From Cardinalis cardinalis (taxonomy: Eukaryota; Chordata; Aves; Passeriformes; Cardinalidae): a stretch of DNA of 64,000 nt. Below, in pieces: positions 1 to 11,428 of this stretch (its first letter is position 1; the number at the start of each line of letters is the position of its first letter). A program made the translations under genes and the position numbers. The notes beneath the pieces were generated by a model. That model saw only the letters and a program-made list of their open reading frames with translations, ran no database searches and was not told where the DNA came from. The DNA is taken from positions 10,092,468 to 10,156,467 of the forward strand of contig JACDOX010000009.1 in the NCBI GenBank assembly GCA_014549065.1, read 5' to 3'.

Positions 1-2794
1 TGAAGTTAAAATTCAGGAGCTGGTGCTGCAAATATTCAATTGTTCATGTGCAAGATAGGCACTTCCATAAATAATATCACATAATATGTATCTCAGCATG
101 TCTCTCCTATTTAGGCAATTTATTAAACCTATATATAGTTACCTATACAGAATAATTAGCCCAACAATCCACTCTGATCACTGAAATGATCACTATTTAC
201 AGTACTTTAAAAAAATGTAGTCCATTAGAATGTCATGAGCTAGATTAGGTGTAAAATCAAGTCGTAAAATCTTTCAGATACAAGCAAGCAATCTATCTTT
301 TTCATTAAGATAATTCTCTCTTTCATTTCCTCTAAAAAAAATAATTTCATATAACAAATCTGAAAACTTGTGTAAAACCTCAATTTAAAGTGTTTTTTTT
401 TTTTTTTTTTTTTGAAATTCAGAAAATACAAAGAAAACGACATGGTTTAAAAGGAGCTAAGAAGTGTGATATCACTCACTGCAAGAAGATTAAAGACACT
501 TGGTGTTGTGTGATCTATGCAGTTGCAGTGTTGAAATGTTTAACCATGTCAGTCAAGTTATGTGTGTTCTGTGCATGTGCAGTACATCATGAGACATCAA
601 ATACAAATGTCTGAACTCTGAATCAGAATTTGCTATAATTACTATGGGATGGGAGAAAAATTTGGAGATGTATCATTAAATGTTTATTATGTCATTACAT
701 TTTTTTCTGAGAGGCAGGCACTATTAGTTGCTGACACATTTGAGAAAGTGGACTACATGCCCCCCTTTGAGTTTCTGATTGACTACAGCCTTTTAGGTCT
801 TCTCTTGTCACAGGCCTTAGACAGTACAAATGGGATTTGGAGACACTGAAGCACCACTTTTGTTTGCATTGGCATATTTTGAGTGTAGTTGTGGTGGGAA
901 TAGAATGGCCTCCTCCCTTGACAGCCCTCTTTCTCTGAGGAGTGGAAAGAGAACGGAAAAAGANAAGTCTAGTGCATGGGCACACTGGGGATATAAACTT
1001 CTCCTGAAGTATTTCAGAGTTGCTCCCTGGAACAAAAGGGGAGCAAGGAAAGGATGTCTCTCGGGAGTCATAATTCATGCTCCAGTCTGCTTATTGAATG
1101 GGGCAGCTCCTTGAAAGATTCATAGATTTTAAGGTCATTTATGATTGTCTTGCCTGGCTTGTGTGACACAAGCCATAGAATTTCATTCCTTTAGTGTTGC
1201 TTTCCAACCCATTAGGATTATATATTACTCCAAGTGTATATATACTTAATGATTCTCCAGTAATAAAAGAAATAAAAATTTAATGACCATAAACACAGCA
1301 ACTTTTCTAGGACTACTAAAGACCTGATAGNGTAGTGTTGCTTGTCAAGTTTTAAGTCATTTGAGAGGAAAAATATATACCTAAAAATACTTTGAATGCT
1401 CCTGGTAGGCTTTCTTTGTGTAAATTGAAGGCAGTGAAGGGAAACAAAGCAGCCTGTCCAATTATCTGTCTATTTGGGGAAGAGTATCCATTTCCCCATC
1501 TGTGCTGGCAGTGCCCTTTGCTGAGTTACTGCCACAGATGTAAGCAAAGGGGCACAGAGAAGGAGTAGAAGTAGCAGTATTATCATTGTAGAAGATGAAT
1601 GTAGTGGCACTTCTAATTTATTTAGTATTCAGGATTTCGACTTTAATTAGGATTCTTTTGTCACATCATTCATCAAACGTACTTGAAAGAGATGGAAATT
1701 AACACAAAAGTTTCTGTTGCCTCAGGCGTGCTTTTAGTACTTCTACTCGTTTTGGTTTATTGTTGTTCTGTTCAGTGAAATAGTTTAGTTGTTATAGTTC
1801 ACTTAGCTGTAACTGGGTTTTAAAAGAGATAGAATGAATACATGCTCTTAAAAAGTGCTGGTTTGTGAAGCCCCTGTAGCTCCTAACACCTCTTTTATTT
1901 AAAAAAAAAAAAAATTCTCAATCTCTCTCACTCTCTTTCCCTCTCTTTTTTTTATTACTGACTTCTGAGTTGTTGATGTAACAGTGTATACCAGGTTTTA
2001 CCCTAAGAAGTCATTTGTGATACATTTNTTGCAGCTAGAATACTAGTAAGTCACAGACTTACTCATAAATTGTACACGTGTTTAGATGAAATAACTTGCT
2101 GAAATCATTTCAGTTGGGATGAAGCTCAGCATAGCTACAAAAATACAGTCTGCATGGGGAAAGTTTGTATTACTTATTACTCCAGCTACATGCCTGCCAT
2201 TGTAAAATTTACACTGTTCTGGCATAACAGGAGCTGCATTGATATATGGGTGCTCCTTACACCCAGAGCTTCCAACTCGGGTAGCAGGGGTCCGGTCAGA
2301 CACTTGAATGAAAAGAATGTGAACCTGTATTAAAGTCTGAGACTATGCAATATCTGCAAGGTTATTGTTGTCAGCACAAGAATCCTTAGCCTATGTCCAA
2401 AAAGCACATTTAGTTGAAAGTCAAAAGGTTTATTAAGCAGGTATTTCCGGGACCTCTGTGATTAATGAAGCCTTGTTTATGCTGCTTGTGAGGATGAACT
2501 GCAGAGTCTAAGCAAGTGCAAATTCTGACTGTAGGGTTTTCCTACGGTTTTGGATTTTGAAAATTTCCTTCTACATTCACTGGTGTCCAGTGATGTGTAA
2601 TTTTGTGTAGCTTTTCCATAAGTAGCATCTCTCTCTCTCCCTCTCTCCTGATTGCTGAAGTTAAAAAAAATCAATAACAAAGTTCAATGAACTTTGCTCT
2701 TTTTTGCGCCATCTTCTCAATATGTACCTGAAAGTTNAATGGATAAAGGAGTGGAAACTTTTTCAGATATCCATTGCTACATAATATTTCATGG
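1..2794. other. Non-coding AT-rich stretch, no gene seen
   Basis: No coding or RNA gene is supported here. Simple tracts are a 21-base T run at 393-413, a 14-base A run at 1901-1914 running into a CT-rich stretch to about 1953, and a CT-rich stretch at about 2628-2648. Open frames near 695-1114 lie on both strands across the same DNA and show no splice signals or recognisable domain, so I treat them as chance. Confidence 0.7.
393..413. repeat. Poly(T) tract, 21 bases
   Basis: An uninterrupted run of 21 T. On the minus strand it would be a poly(A) tail, but I see no recognisable retroelement on its left. It may be a plain homopolymer. Confidence 0.9.
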
Positions 2795-3039
2795 GAAATG
2801 TTGCTAATACNAAATTGGTAGTATTTTGGTACTTAAAATTGGCATTCTTATTAGAAAACCTTTTAAATGGATCTGGAATATCTTTCCACATTTTCATCCA
2901 CATTACAGGAGCTAGAAATGTTGCTAATACAAAATTGGTAGTAGTTTGGTACTTAAAATTGGCATTCTTATTAGAAAACCTTTTAAATGGATCTGGAATA
3001 TCTTTCCACAATTTCATCCACATTACAGGAGCTAGAAAT
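2795..3039. repeat. Tandem duplication, two 120-bp units
   Basis: Unit 1 covers 2795-2914 and unit 2 covers 2915-3034. The first five bases of a third unit follow, to 3039. The period is exactly 120 bases. Outside one N (2811), the copies differ at two positions (T2824 versus G2944, T2891 versus A3011), so they are about 98 percent identical and the duplication is young. The unit is not simple sequence and matches no repeat family I recognise. It stays open in one frame on each strand, which follows from a duplicated open segment whose length is a multiple of three and does not show coding. Confidence 0.95.
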
Positions 3040-3085
3040 TCTATTTCAATAGGACAGACATTCTATTAGAAAACATTTGATGTTG

Positions 3086-6000
3086 CATGTTGGATGTATA
3101 CTGAAGGGTTATAACAATCACAAGCCTAAAACATAATCAGTGCTTTGAAATTAAAGGTAGGTTTCTACTCCACAAAACCTTTAGCAAAGNTTTTAAAGGA
3201 GCCATGAAGTGAAAATTAAGAAACATTTGAGAAAACTAGAATTACTTATGAGGTCATTGACCTCCTGGCTGAATCAGGTAAACATTTCATCGAACACAGG
3301 TGGGAGCAAGACCAAACTCCTTATAGATTTTTNAACATTACCAAAGAAACCAGTCACTTCGTACACCATCATTCAAATACAAGAAGCAAGTGAGTTTCAG
3401 TACCATTTCTTTGCCCTCACTGACTTCTGCAGTATATACACCCTGAAGTATATAATAGAGTATTTATAAGAACTCAAAATACACATTTTAATTACGATGC
3501 TACTAAAAATAATGGTCTACATGTTTAAGAAAATTTAGCTAGTTGCAGATTGTTTCAAATAACTGGTATGCTGAAACACAAGTATTTTGGTGAAAAAATC
3601 ATGGTGATCAGTTTAGTCTTAAGGAAAAACCTTGGCAACAGGAACCGGTGGCTAAAAAATCTCCATTATAATAGGACATCATAAATGCACATTTTTTGGG
3701 TGCCTAAAGCCAGTTCTGAGTATAAATAAACTGTAGCTCTGAGAANATTATCTACGCCTTGTACTTCAGAGCTGTCAGTCAGTATTTTTGATCATTAGCC
3801 ATCTGCGATTATCTTAATTTTTGCCAGCAGGAGAAGGAACTCTTTTCCACCAGGGAGCTCTGTTATTACAATATAATTTATATGTAAAGAGCTCATTTCA
3901 TTAGAAGGAAAAAAACACCAACTTTTTACATAGGTTTGATGCATTTTTTTAGTTTAAAATAAACTTTTAGCATTAATTATTTTCCTTTCTTTTTTATTTT
4001 TTTTAAATTTAGTATCATTGGCATGGTCCACGTAAAAGCAATTAGCATCATATTAGTGGACTAACAATAATTCTGTCTTTATTTTAGTTTTTTTTAACAT
4101 CNGTTATGGAAGATTATGAAACTTAGCCAATCACAGACCTGAAGCATTTAACTGGAAAAATTACTCCTTTTCAGTTTTACTCAAAATTATTGTTCTTGAG
4201 AACCTAACTATGTCTTTACCACATGCCAGTTAAAATCCTTGAAGGGTCATTTTAGATTTCCCTCCCATATGTCTGTTCAAAGAATGATTTTATAGTGACC
4301 TTGGTTTGAGAATAACTTGCTGAAAAGAAAATGCTGCACCTCCCTGACTTACTAAAATGAAACTGCCCATTGTTGTAGTATAAAGCCCTATTTTTATTGA
4401 TGTTGTAAATGCTGACATTATAATCTGAGTAAATTGGTTCATAAGGACACTAATATAAAATAAGTTCCTTTATAAACTTCACTTGAAATGAAAAAATTCT
4501 GACTTTTTTCGCACTACCCCAGTTTGTCAATGGGGCTAAAAACGAGTTGTAATTATTTTCAGTCTCAGGTCTTTGTTGTCTTAAAATTGGAAAGTATTCA
4601 GGTGAGAGTCAGTATGACTGCCTACACATGATGCCTGTGTTTAATATCCTCAAAAGACAATGGAGGCCTGTGTGTGCCAAGAGGACCCTATGGTTTCATA
4701 AGTGTACACACAAACCTTCTGCTCATGCACCCTAACTGTGCTACAGAAAATGCCTGCAGCTTTAGTTTTTCTCTCACAAATCTGCAAGAAGCCAGTTCCA
4801 ATTGCAATGAAAATTGACTACTGAAATTGAATTGCCTTTTTTTGATATAACTAGGCTTTGAGGTTGTGACTACATTACATTCTCAAACTTACATTATGTA
4901 TTTGACTCCTGAATTTGAATCAATTCCCTGATCTAACATATAAGGTCANATGAATAGTCTCTGTCATTTATACATGAACTTCAGCATTAGCAGGACATTG
5001 CTGGTCTATCCTATCTGATCATATGGATTTATGACATAGAGACATGCTGTAGATAGCAGCTCTTCCAGCATCTTTAATCAGTAGGATGAGATGCATTCTA
5101 GTAAACAGTGTGAGAAAAAGCTCTCTAACAGTGAGAGTCGTAAAAGCTCTCTAATTTAAAGACAAATATTCACATTTTGAGTACATATTTTTTTTCTCTA
5201 CAGTTACATTAAGAGGCAAACAGCAAGGAGGAAAAAGGTACATGTAAAAAGAAAGAAAATATTGATGCAAAATTTAATTACTGGTACTAACAATTACAGC
5301 TGGACTCAGTGTTCAAATCTTGCATTCCCAGCTACCTTGGGTTTGCACATTCACATCACCTCACTGTTGTCCCAAATGATTCTTCACAAGCAGATCTCAC
5401 AGCAATGTAAAGAGGAACTGGGACATTCACCTCAGAAGAGCAGGGAAGATCTAACATAAAACACTAATCTAGACACACACCTTCACTGAAATTGACCAGT
5501 AAGTATGTTGGTCAAGGGATAGGGATAGTTAATGTACAGTTATGTCATAAATATATTATAACAGAAAAAGTAACAGTTAAAAGGTTTAAGTAAAATAACA
5601 TTGCATTAGCACCTCTGAACACATGATAAGTTTTGGATAAAATAACTTTTGAAAATTGTAACAGCTTGGGAATTGTATAGCTAACAGAGCAACAGAAGAA
5701 TTTAACAGTACAAGGTTGTAAAAATTTTTTAAACAAAACTGCCTTCCTAAACTGTCCTGATTCTGTTAAACAACTTGGGGCAAGCTGAAAGTAATTCACT
5801 TTTTACANCTGTATTGCCAAACTTGATTTGATTTGATTGAATCTATATTTATCCTCATGTGGCTCCTGGAGCACTCGTGAACTTTCATAATTCCAGTCTA
5901 TCAGGACAAATCTGCAAGTNAAAAAACTCACTTTTATCAGCAGGTATTCAATGAATGGCAGGTGGCAAATAAAGCACTTAGAGAATTGTTTTAATTGCAT

Positions 6001-7815
6001 CTCTCTCCCATATCCCACAACTTGAGAAAGTTTTAGAAAGCTGGAGAGGAGCAGGATGGGTTTGTTTGCTGCTTTGATTTTGTTCCAACACTGCTTGCTT
6101 TCAGAAAAAACTCGCTGATAGAATTTCACTGCCTTTCATGTATGGATGATATTTAAACTGGCACAACAAAGGGCATATTGCAGTGCAGCAGAGTTGTACC
6201 TCACAACAAATATGAAAGCAAATAGTTGAATTTGCTGCACCAACTCAAGTATATGAAGAAGCTTTTAACCTGAGTCAGTTGACAAGGAGTGTGAACAAAA
6301 TTCTTTTCACCTGGAAATTAAATAAAATTCAAGTTAAGAAGTTTAGCTGTAGCAATGTTTTCTGCAATTAGTTTATTTCATAGAATTAAGTTAATACAGT
6401 GCTACAAGAAAATTATTGACTGGAAAGTTCAGTGTTCAGCTCAATATGGGTTTTTTCTTTACACTATTTTCTTACATGTTCCTTCTTTTGTTCTTACATG
6501 CTCCTTGCTTTGTGTGAGAAAGAGAGCACAGAAGAGAACACATTCCCTGTATTAATGAGTACTTGAGGCTGAGCTGGAAATTCCAGATCAGAGCAAACAT
6601 TCTTCAGTGGATGAAGCTGCTGAAGTTTCCTACCATAATCTCTGTCTATGACTGCAGCAATGTTGCAACACCTAATTTCAAAACAACCATGCTTAATATC
6701 TTTATTTTCAAGGATTTTAGTTGATATTTCTAGATTTGACAAATTTAGCCTGTGAAATACCAACTGTTTTTATGGGAACATGTGAAGGAATATTTGGGTG
6801 TACATTTATAGCAAGGAGCTTTATTTTGTAACAATTTTGTGCTGATGAANTATCTCTATAGAGCCTTAAAGAGAGAGTAGATATAGAGCAGATACGAGCA
6901 GACTAAAAATCAAGGGTTACTAGCGCACCATCCTTTTTTAATCTTTGCAAAATGCAGTGAGGGATACTTGGTTGTTCTTAAGAATACCATGCAAAGTCTC
7001 AGGCAGTGAGATTAATTGNGATGCAGGAAAATGAAAGGAAAATATATGGAAAAATGAGCAACTAAAACCAAAATGAAACTAGAACTTGAATCCCTTCAGT
7101 TGTTCAGAATTCACATGGAGACAGTGAGACTGAGGCCTGTTTCATTTCTTGAGTTTTAATTGTCCAATACTGAATAGCATGAATTTTTGCAATGTGCAGT
7201 TGGTGTTAGAGGGCATTTNAAAAAGTACTCACCCTCTACAATTCAATACCAAACAGCTGAAAAAGTTGATCTGAGAATAGTTTTCTAAAATCAGGGGCGA
7301 ACCATCATTTCAGGCCAACACTTCTGAGCAACTTGGAGATTTTCCATGAACATAAGACAGGCTCTATCCTCTATTTCTTNCCTTTGCCCCCAGCCAGCTT
7401 TACAACATTCTCCAAGTCTCTTACTCTATAGAGAATGTAGGTATACTGTGTCTCAAATGCATATTTTATACATTTGTTTAAGATCTAGTCATTACATTTT
7501 CTCACCTTTAGACTTTAAAATTAGATTAAAATCCTTAGAAAAATTCTTTTGCTACAACTTAACTTGACCATCCAATGTTGATTTGCTTCATATACCTGAG
7601 TTAGCTGTTGGGTACATNGGAAAGACCTGGGATTCTAAATCCTACCAAAAAATCACAAGAGACAATTTCCTTGAGAAAACTTGACAGTGTCCTTTTCCTC
7701 AGGTTCTGAGAAGTGAAAGATGAGTGAAGAGATGAGGATTCATATGTTTTCCTTTTCATTTTCATTTGCAGGTATAAATCCCCTTAAGATGGAGGTAGGT
7801 TTCTCCACCTATGGT
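3086..7815. other. Non-coding AT-rich stretch, no gene seen
   Basis: The only structure I see is a short imperfect tandem repeat at 5105-5154. Open frames reach at most about 108 codons (5803-6129, minus), include N bases, and show no domain or splice pattern. Confidence 0.65.
5105..5154. repeat. Imperfect tandem repeat, about 26-bp period
   Basis: The 13-base string AAAAGCTCTCTAA occurs at 5116-5128 and again at 5142-5154. The bases before each copy are also similar (AACAGTGTGAG and AACAGTGAGAG). This suggests a small, diverged local duplication. Confidence 0.7.
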
Positions 7816-7935
7816 TCAAGTGCTAACCTGGGACTCACAAGAGAAGGGTTCAATGTCCTGCTGTGCTACAGACTTCTGGAGCAAGCATTGTGATATTTCA
7901 TTTCACCATCTCTGAAAAAGGCATAATTTCATCTG
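7816..7935 (+). mobile_element. MIR / CORE-SINE relic
   Basis: The order of blocks matches the tRNA-derived MIR/CORE-SINE type known from amniotes. An ACCTGGGACTCA block (7825-7837) is followed by GGGTTCAATGTCC (near 7846-7858), TGCTACAGACTTCTGGAGCAAGC (7863-7885), and a 3' part resembling the usual TTTCCCCATCTGTAAAATGGGGATAAT-like end (here about 7908-7927). Substitutions and a small indel make it an old copy. I recognised it from memory of the consensus, not by a search. It is too decayed to move. Confidence 0.65.
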
Positions 7936-10900
7936 TATTCCAGGGATTTTAGTCAGGTAAATGAATGCAAATATTACTGTTCTTAAGAAGATACATTTAA
8001 GCTGTACTTATGTAAGAATTTATCAGGATGCCTCTATATTCAATAATTTTAGCCAAAGACTGTAGCCGTTATTCAAGTCTAAGTATACAGTTTTCACTGT
8101 ATTAAGAGTTTTCCTTGACTATGTATGAAAAAAAAAATACCCTGGAACTTACCAAGATACATTTATTCCTATGTTATGGTAAAGGAGGAAGTTCAGTTCC
8201 AAGGCCAGTAGCAAGCAAATGTATTATTTAAAAAGGAAAGAAAATACAGCCTGCTGGGCATTCATTTGCTTAGAGGAGCTCTTTGTATTTACAGTTCTAG
8301 AAAAAATATTTCCTTGTAAAACATCCAGTAAATACTTAAAAGCATACAATGCTTCTGCTTACTGAAGGGAGGCAACAGAGAGATTACTCAAAGGAGAACC
8401 AGAAATAATAACTTATAATGGGGAAAATTCTTGCCACTGTAGTTCAAGAGAAAATAGTCACCTTCAAAAGATAATTAAGAACTTTGGGGGACTGAAATCA
8501 CCTTCAAGGGACACTCTGNGATATTCAGTTTCTCATATTGGCCATCTCAATTAGGTATGTAAAATTAAGCCATTATGATTTTGCCAATTTCCCTCCCACC
8601 TCTGTTTTATTCTACTATTCTTTGAAAAATTTATCCAGTGTGATATAACAGCATTAGCTGTGACTCTCTTTTATCTCCAAAATCCTCATGCTCTCCTCCT
8701 CCAAATTTGTTGCTAACAGTTCCACTAATGAGTCACTGTGAAATCCTTTCACAGACGTACTCTGAAATGCTCAGTGTACTCAAGAGCAGGAGAATTATAT
8801 GCATTTTATGGCATTGTAGGAAGTTTATAAAGGTTTTGAATTTTTTCTTACTTCTGTCTTTTTCTTACCTTAATGAGAAAAAGTAAAAAAAATCCAAACA
8901 AAACAACCACACTCTTTCCCACATTCTCCCTTTCAATTTCTCCTCAGCAAGACCACAATTCTCCAGAGCTGATTTTCCTAATAGAGTCCTCCCTGACTAT
9001 GTTGGACAAATGTCATGTCCCCTGGCTCTCTCCATCTTGTAATGAAAATAGACCTATTGCCAGCTACACCTTGCTGATTGCTTCCTACCTGCTGCTAAGG
9101 ATAATTTGTGCAGTGTAAATGAAGACTTCAGTAGTTGCTGTAGGGAAAAAAGCTACAAAAAGGGACTGCTATTCAGCACTCACATAAAATAACCAATAAA
9201 GAAACAGTTCTGATTAGCTGAAACTGTGTAAAATGTATAAAGTATATGAAAGATCTTCAAGTTTTCACAGTCTTAATTATACCAGACATCATACAGAAGT
9301 GTTTTGCCCTAGAAAAGGAATCACATGCATTTGCATATTTTCATTTGCGTGATCCTATATCAAGAATTTTTGTATATTTGTTTTCTTCATTGTTCTGTCA
9401 AATATTTCCTACTGGACTGCTTNCTATTGTTTGAAAGTAAGCGAGAAAAGGAATTCACCAATATTTCCCTTCAGAATATTGTGACCATTTGGGATGCAGA
9501 TGTTCATGTTTGCTATTTTCCCCCCGAATACTCTTTCAGATAATCTCTTACCTCTGAAAGAATGAAAGAAACAGAAGAATTACACGTGCATTACAGAAAA
9601 TGGTGAGTTGGAGACTGAAATAGTGGCAGTTNCAGAGAGCAAAGCTGTCTGCTGTGTGTGACCTCAGATCCACCTGGTTTGGCCCAAATCTGCTGGGAAA
9701 TAGGTTCTGCTGCCCTCTGCTTGTTCCATGCTATGAGAACAATGGGATGCCTATGTGGATGCAAGAGCCTTTATGNTATATTTTTGTCCATTCAGTGTGT
9801 GCAGATAAAGGCAAACATACTATTTCTGGCCATTGAATGACTCCTGTTTCATTTTACCTCCATTTACTTAACACCGCCTGGGATTTAATTGAAAGGTACA
9901 GGGTGCAGAAGGGGAAACAGTCACTAAGAAACTAACTAACTCTAAGGAAATACATTGTCCTCCTACTGAAAACCAGATGACAATTCCTAGATTAGACATT
10001 CGGTGCATATCCTAGACCAGGAATTCAGGTATGTTTGGATAATTACATAACCTTTTACCTGCAAAGACTCATACAGCTTTCATTTCTGTCTTCTGCAAAG
10101 AGAGAAGGAAAGAACTGCATCAATAATCAGTGTGTTTTATATTCCCTACCACTCTACCCCTTTCTTAGTCTTATAAGTTTGGGTTATCTCCATGCACATT
10201 TTTCTTTTGTCTGTGCAGAGTAATACTTGAGGCATCTGCTAGCACTAGTTTAAAATACTTTCTGCTTCCTGACACCTCGTATTTCATCTTGATCCTCCCT
10301 AATTATCCTTCCAAATTTGTCTCTTTTCACAGTATTTACCAGCCTCCTCAACAAATTGTTTAGACATTGTAAAATGCTGGTCCTGCTTCCAAGTGATCTT
10401 TAACGTGCCTAGATTTTCTCTCCTTCAATTGCTTTAGCTCTTTTCACCCATAAAACTATAATAGTCTAATTCATAATTTTTTTTTCCTGAGGTTCAAAAA
10501 AAGAACCCTTTACATATACCACTGGCCAAACTGTAAATNTTTTGCTCCCAGCAGCAGCTCACCAAAATGAAAACAAATCCACAAGGCAGTATGAAGTGCC
10601 ACAAATGTTCACACCCACAACTGCAATCTTTCAGAAAGAGAAGTTAAGCAAATATTTCAGGTTTTACTGAGCTCCCAGAGANCCTGTAAGGCCCTGGGAG
10701 ATTTGAAAGGCCCTAGTCTCTTCTGGAAATTGATCAACTTTATTTCTTTTCAGGCTTCAGCCTACTAATCCAGCAAAGCTGGAAGACNTGTGAGACAGTA
10801 GGACTCTCAGCTCCATCCTTCATTCATACTCCAGTGGGCCAAGCAGTGTTTGTGGGCTCTTCTGGTAAACTCCTGACTTCTCAACGCAGCAGAATTNAAC

Positions 10901-11381
10901 AAGGGTTAGAGAAAGATTTTGTTTTATCAAAATAAGGGAACTTTTTGCATTTGTTGTTCAGTGTTTGATGAGTTCTGAAAAGGGAGCAAAGAACAGTTTA
11001 ATTTGTTTCATGTCTCTTTCAATGAGCAGTGCCTGGCAAGGACATCACTTCTGAAGCAGAGCTGTAAGCAGCATTGCTCCTGCCTTGAATAGCAGAGTGG
11101 TTTGTCTTTGTTTCTGAGGTTCTTCTGAAGTTTCCATAGCCCAGAAGGCTTGGGCTGTCATTTCAGTGCACTGGATATCATTTCTATGCCGCTGTAATCA
11201 CAGTTCTGGGAAGCTCTGGGGCCCAGCAGAATGGGATTTTGCTTCCATTCCCAGCCACTTTTCCTAATGAAAAGATTTTTGTTTACCTGCTGGTGGTGGA
11301 ATGAAAGATTCAAAACAGTAGTTGTTTTTGGTTTGGATTTACAGCAGTTTTATCCATCTCTCAAACATTAAGATAGGAAAA
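7936..11381. other. Non-coding stretch, no gene seen
   Basis: No convincing coding, RNA or mobile feature was found. Open frames are 60-81 codons, several overlapping one another in two frames. A pyrimidine-rich stretch lies at about 10230-10450 but has no regular repeat. Confidence 0.6.
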
Positions 11382-11428
11382 AGTAGTTATAGTAGTGGTG
11401 GTAATAGTAGTAGTAGTAGTAATAATAG
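11382..11428. repeat. GTA/GTG trinucleotide repeat, imperfect
   Basis: Mostly GTA triplets with GTG, GTT and AAT variants. A short interrupted trinucleotide microsatellite. Confidence 0.85.

Noticed and set aside
393..413. T run considered as an RNA polymerase III terminator or the tail of a minus-strand SINE
   Set aside because: No A/B box promoter or tRNA-like sequence is visible next to it.
695..1114. Overlapping frames of 84-127 codons
   Set aside because: They occupy both strands of the same DNA, share an N, and show no domain or splice pattern.
2795..3039. Direct repeat considered as a CRISPR-like array
   Set aside because: There are only two long head-to-tail units with no spacers, and the genome is a vertebrate.
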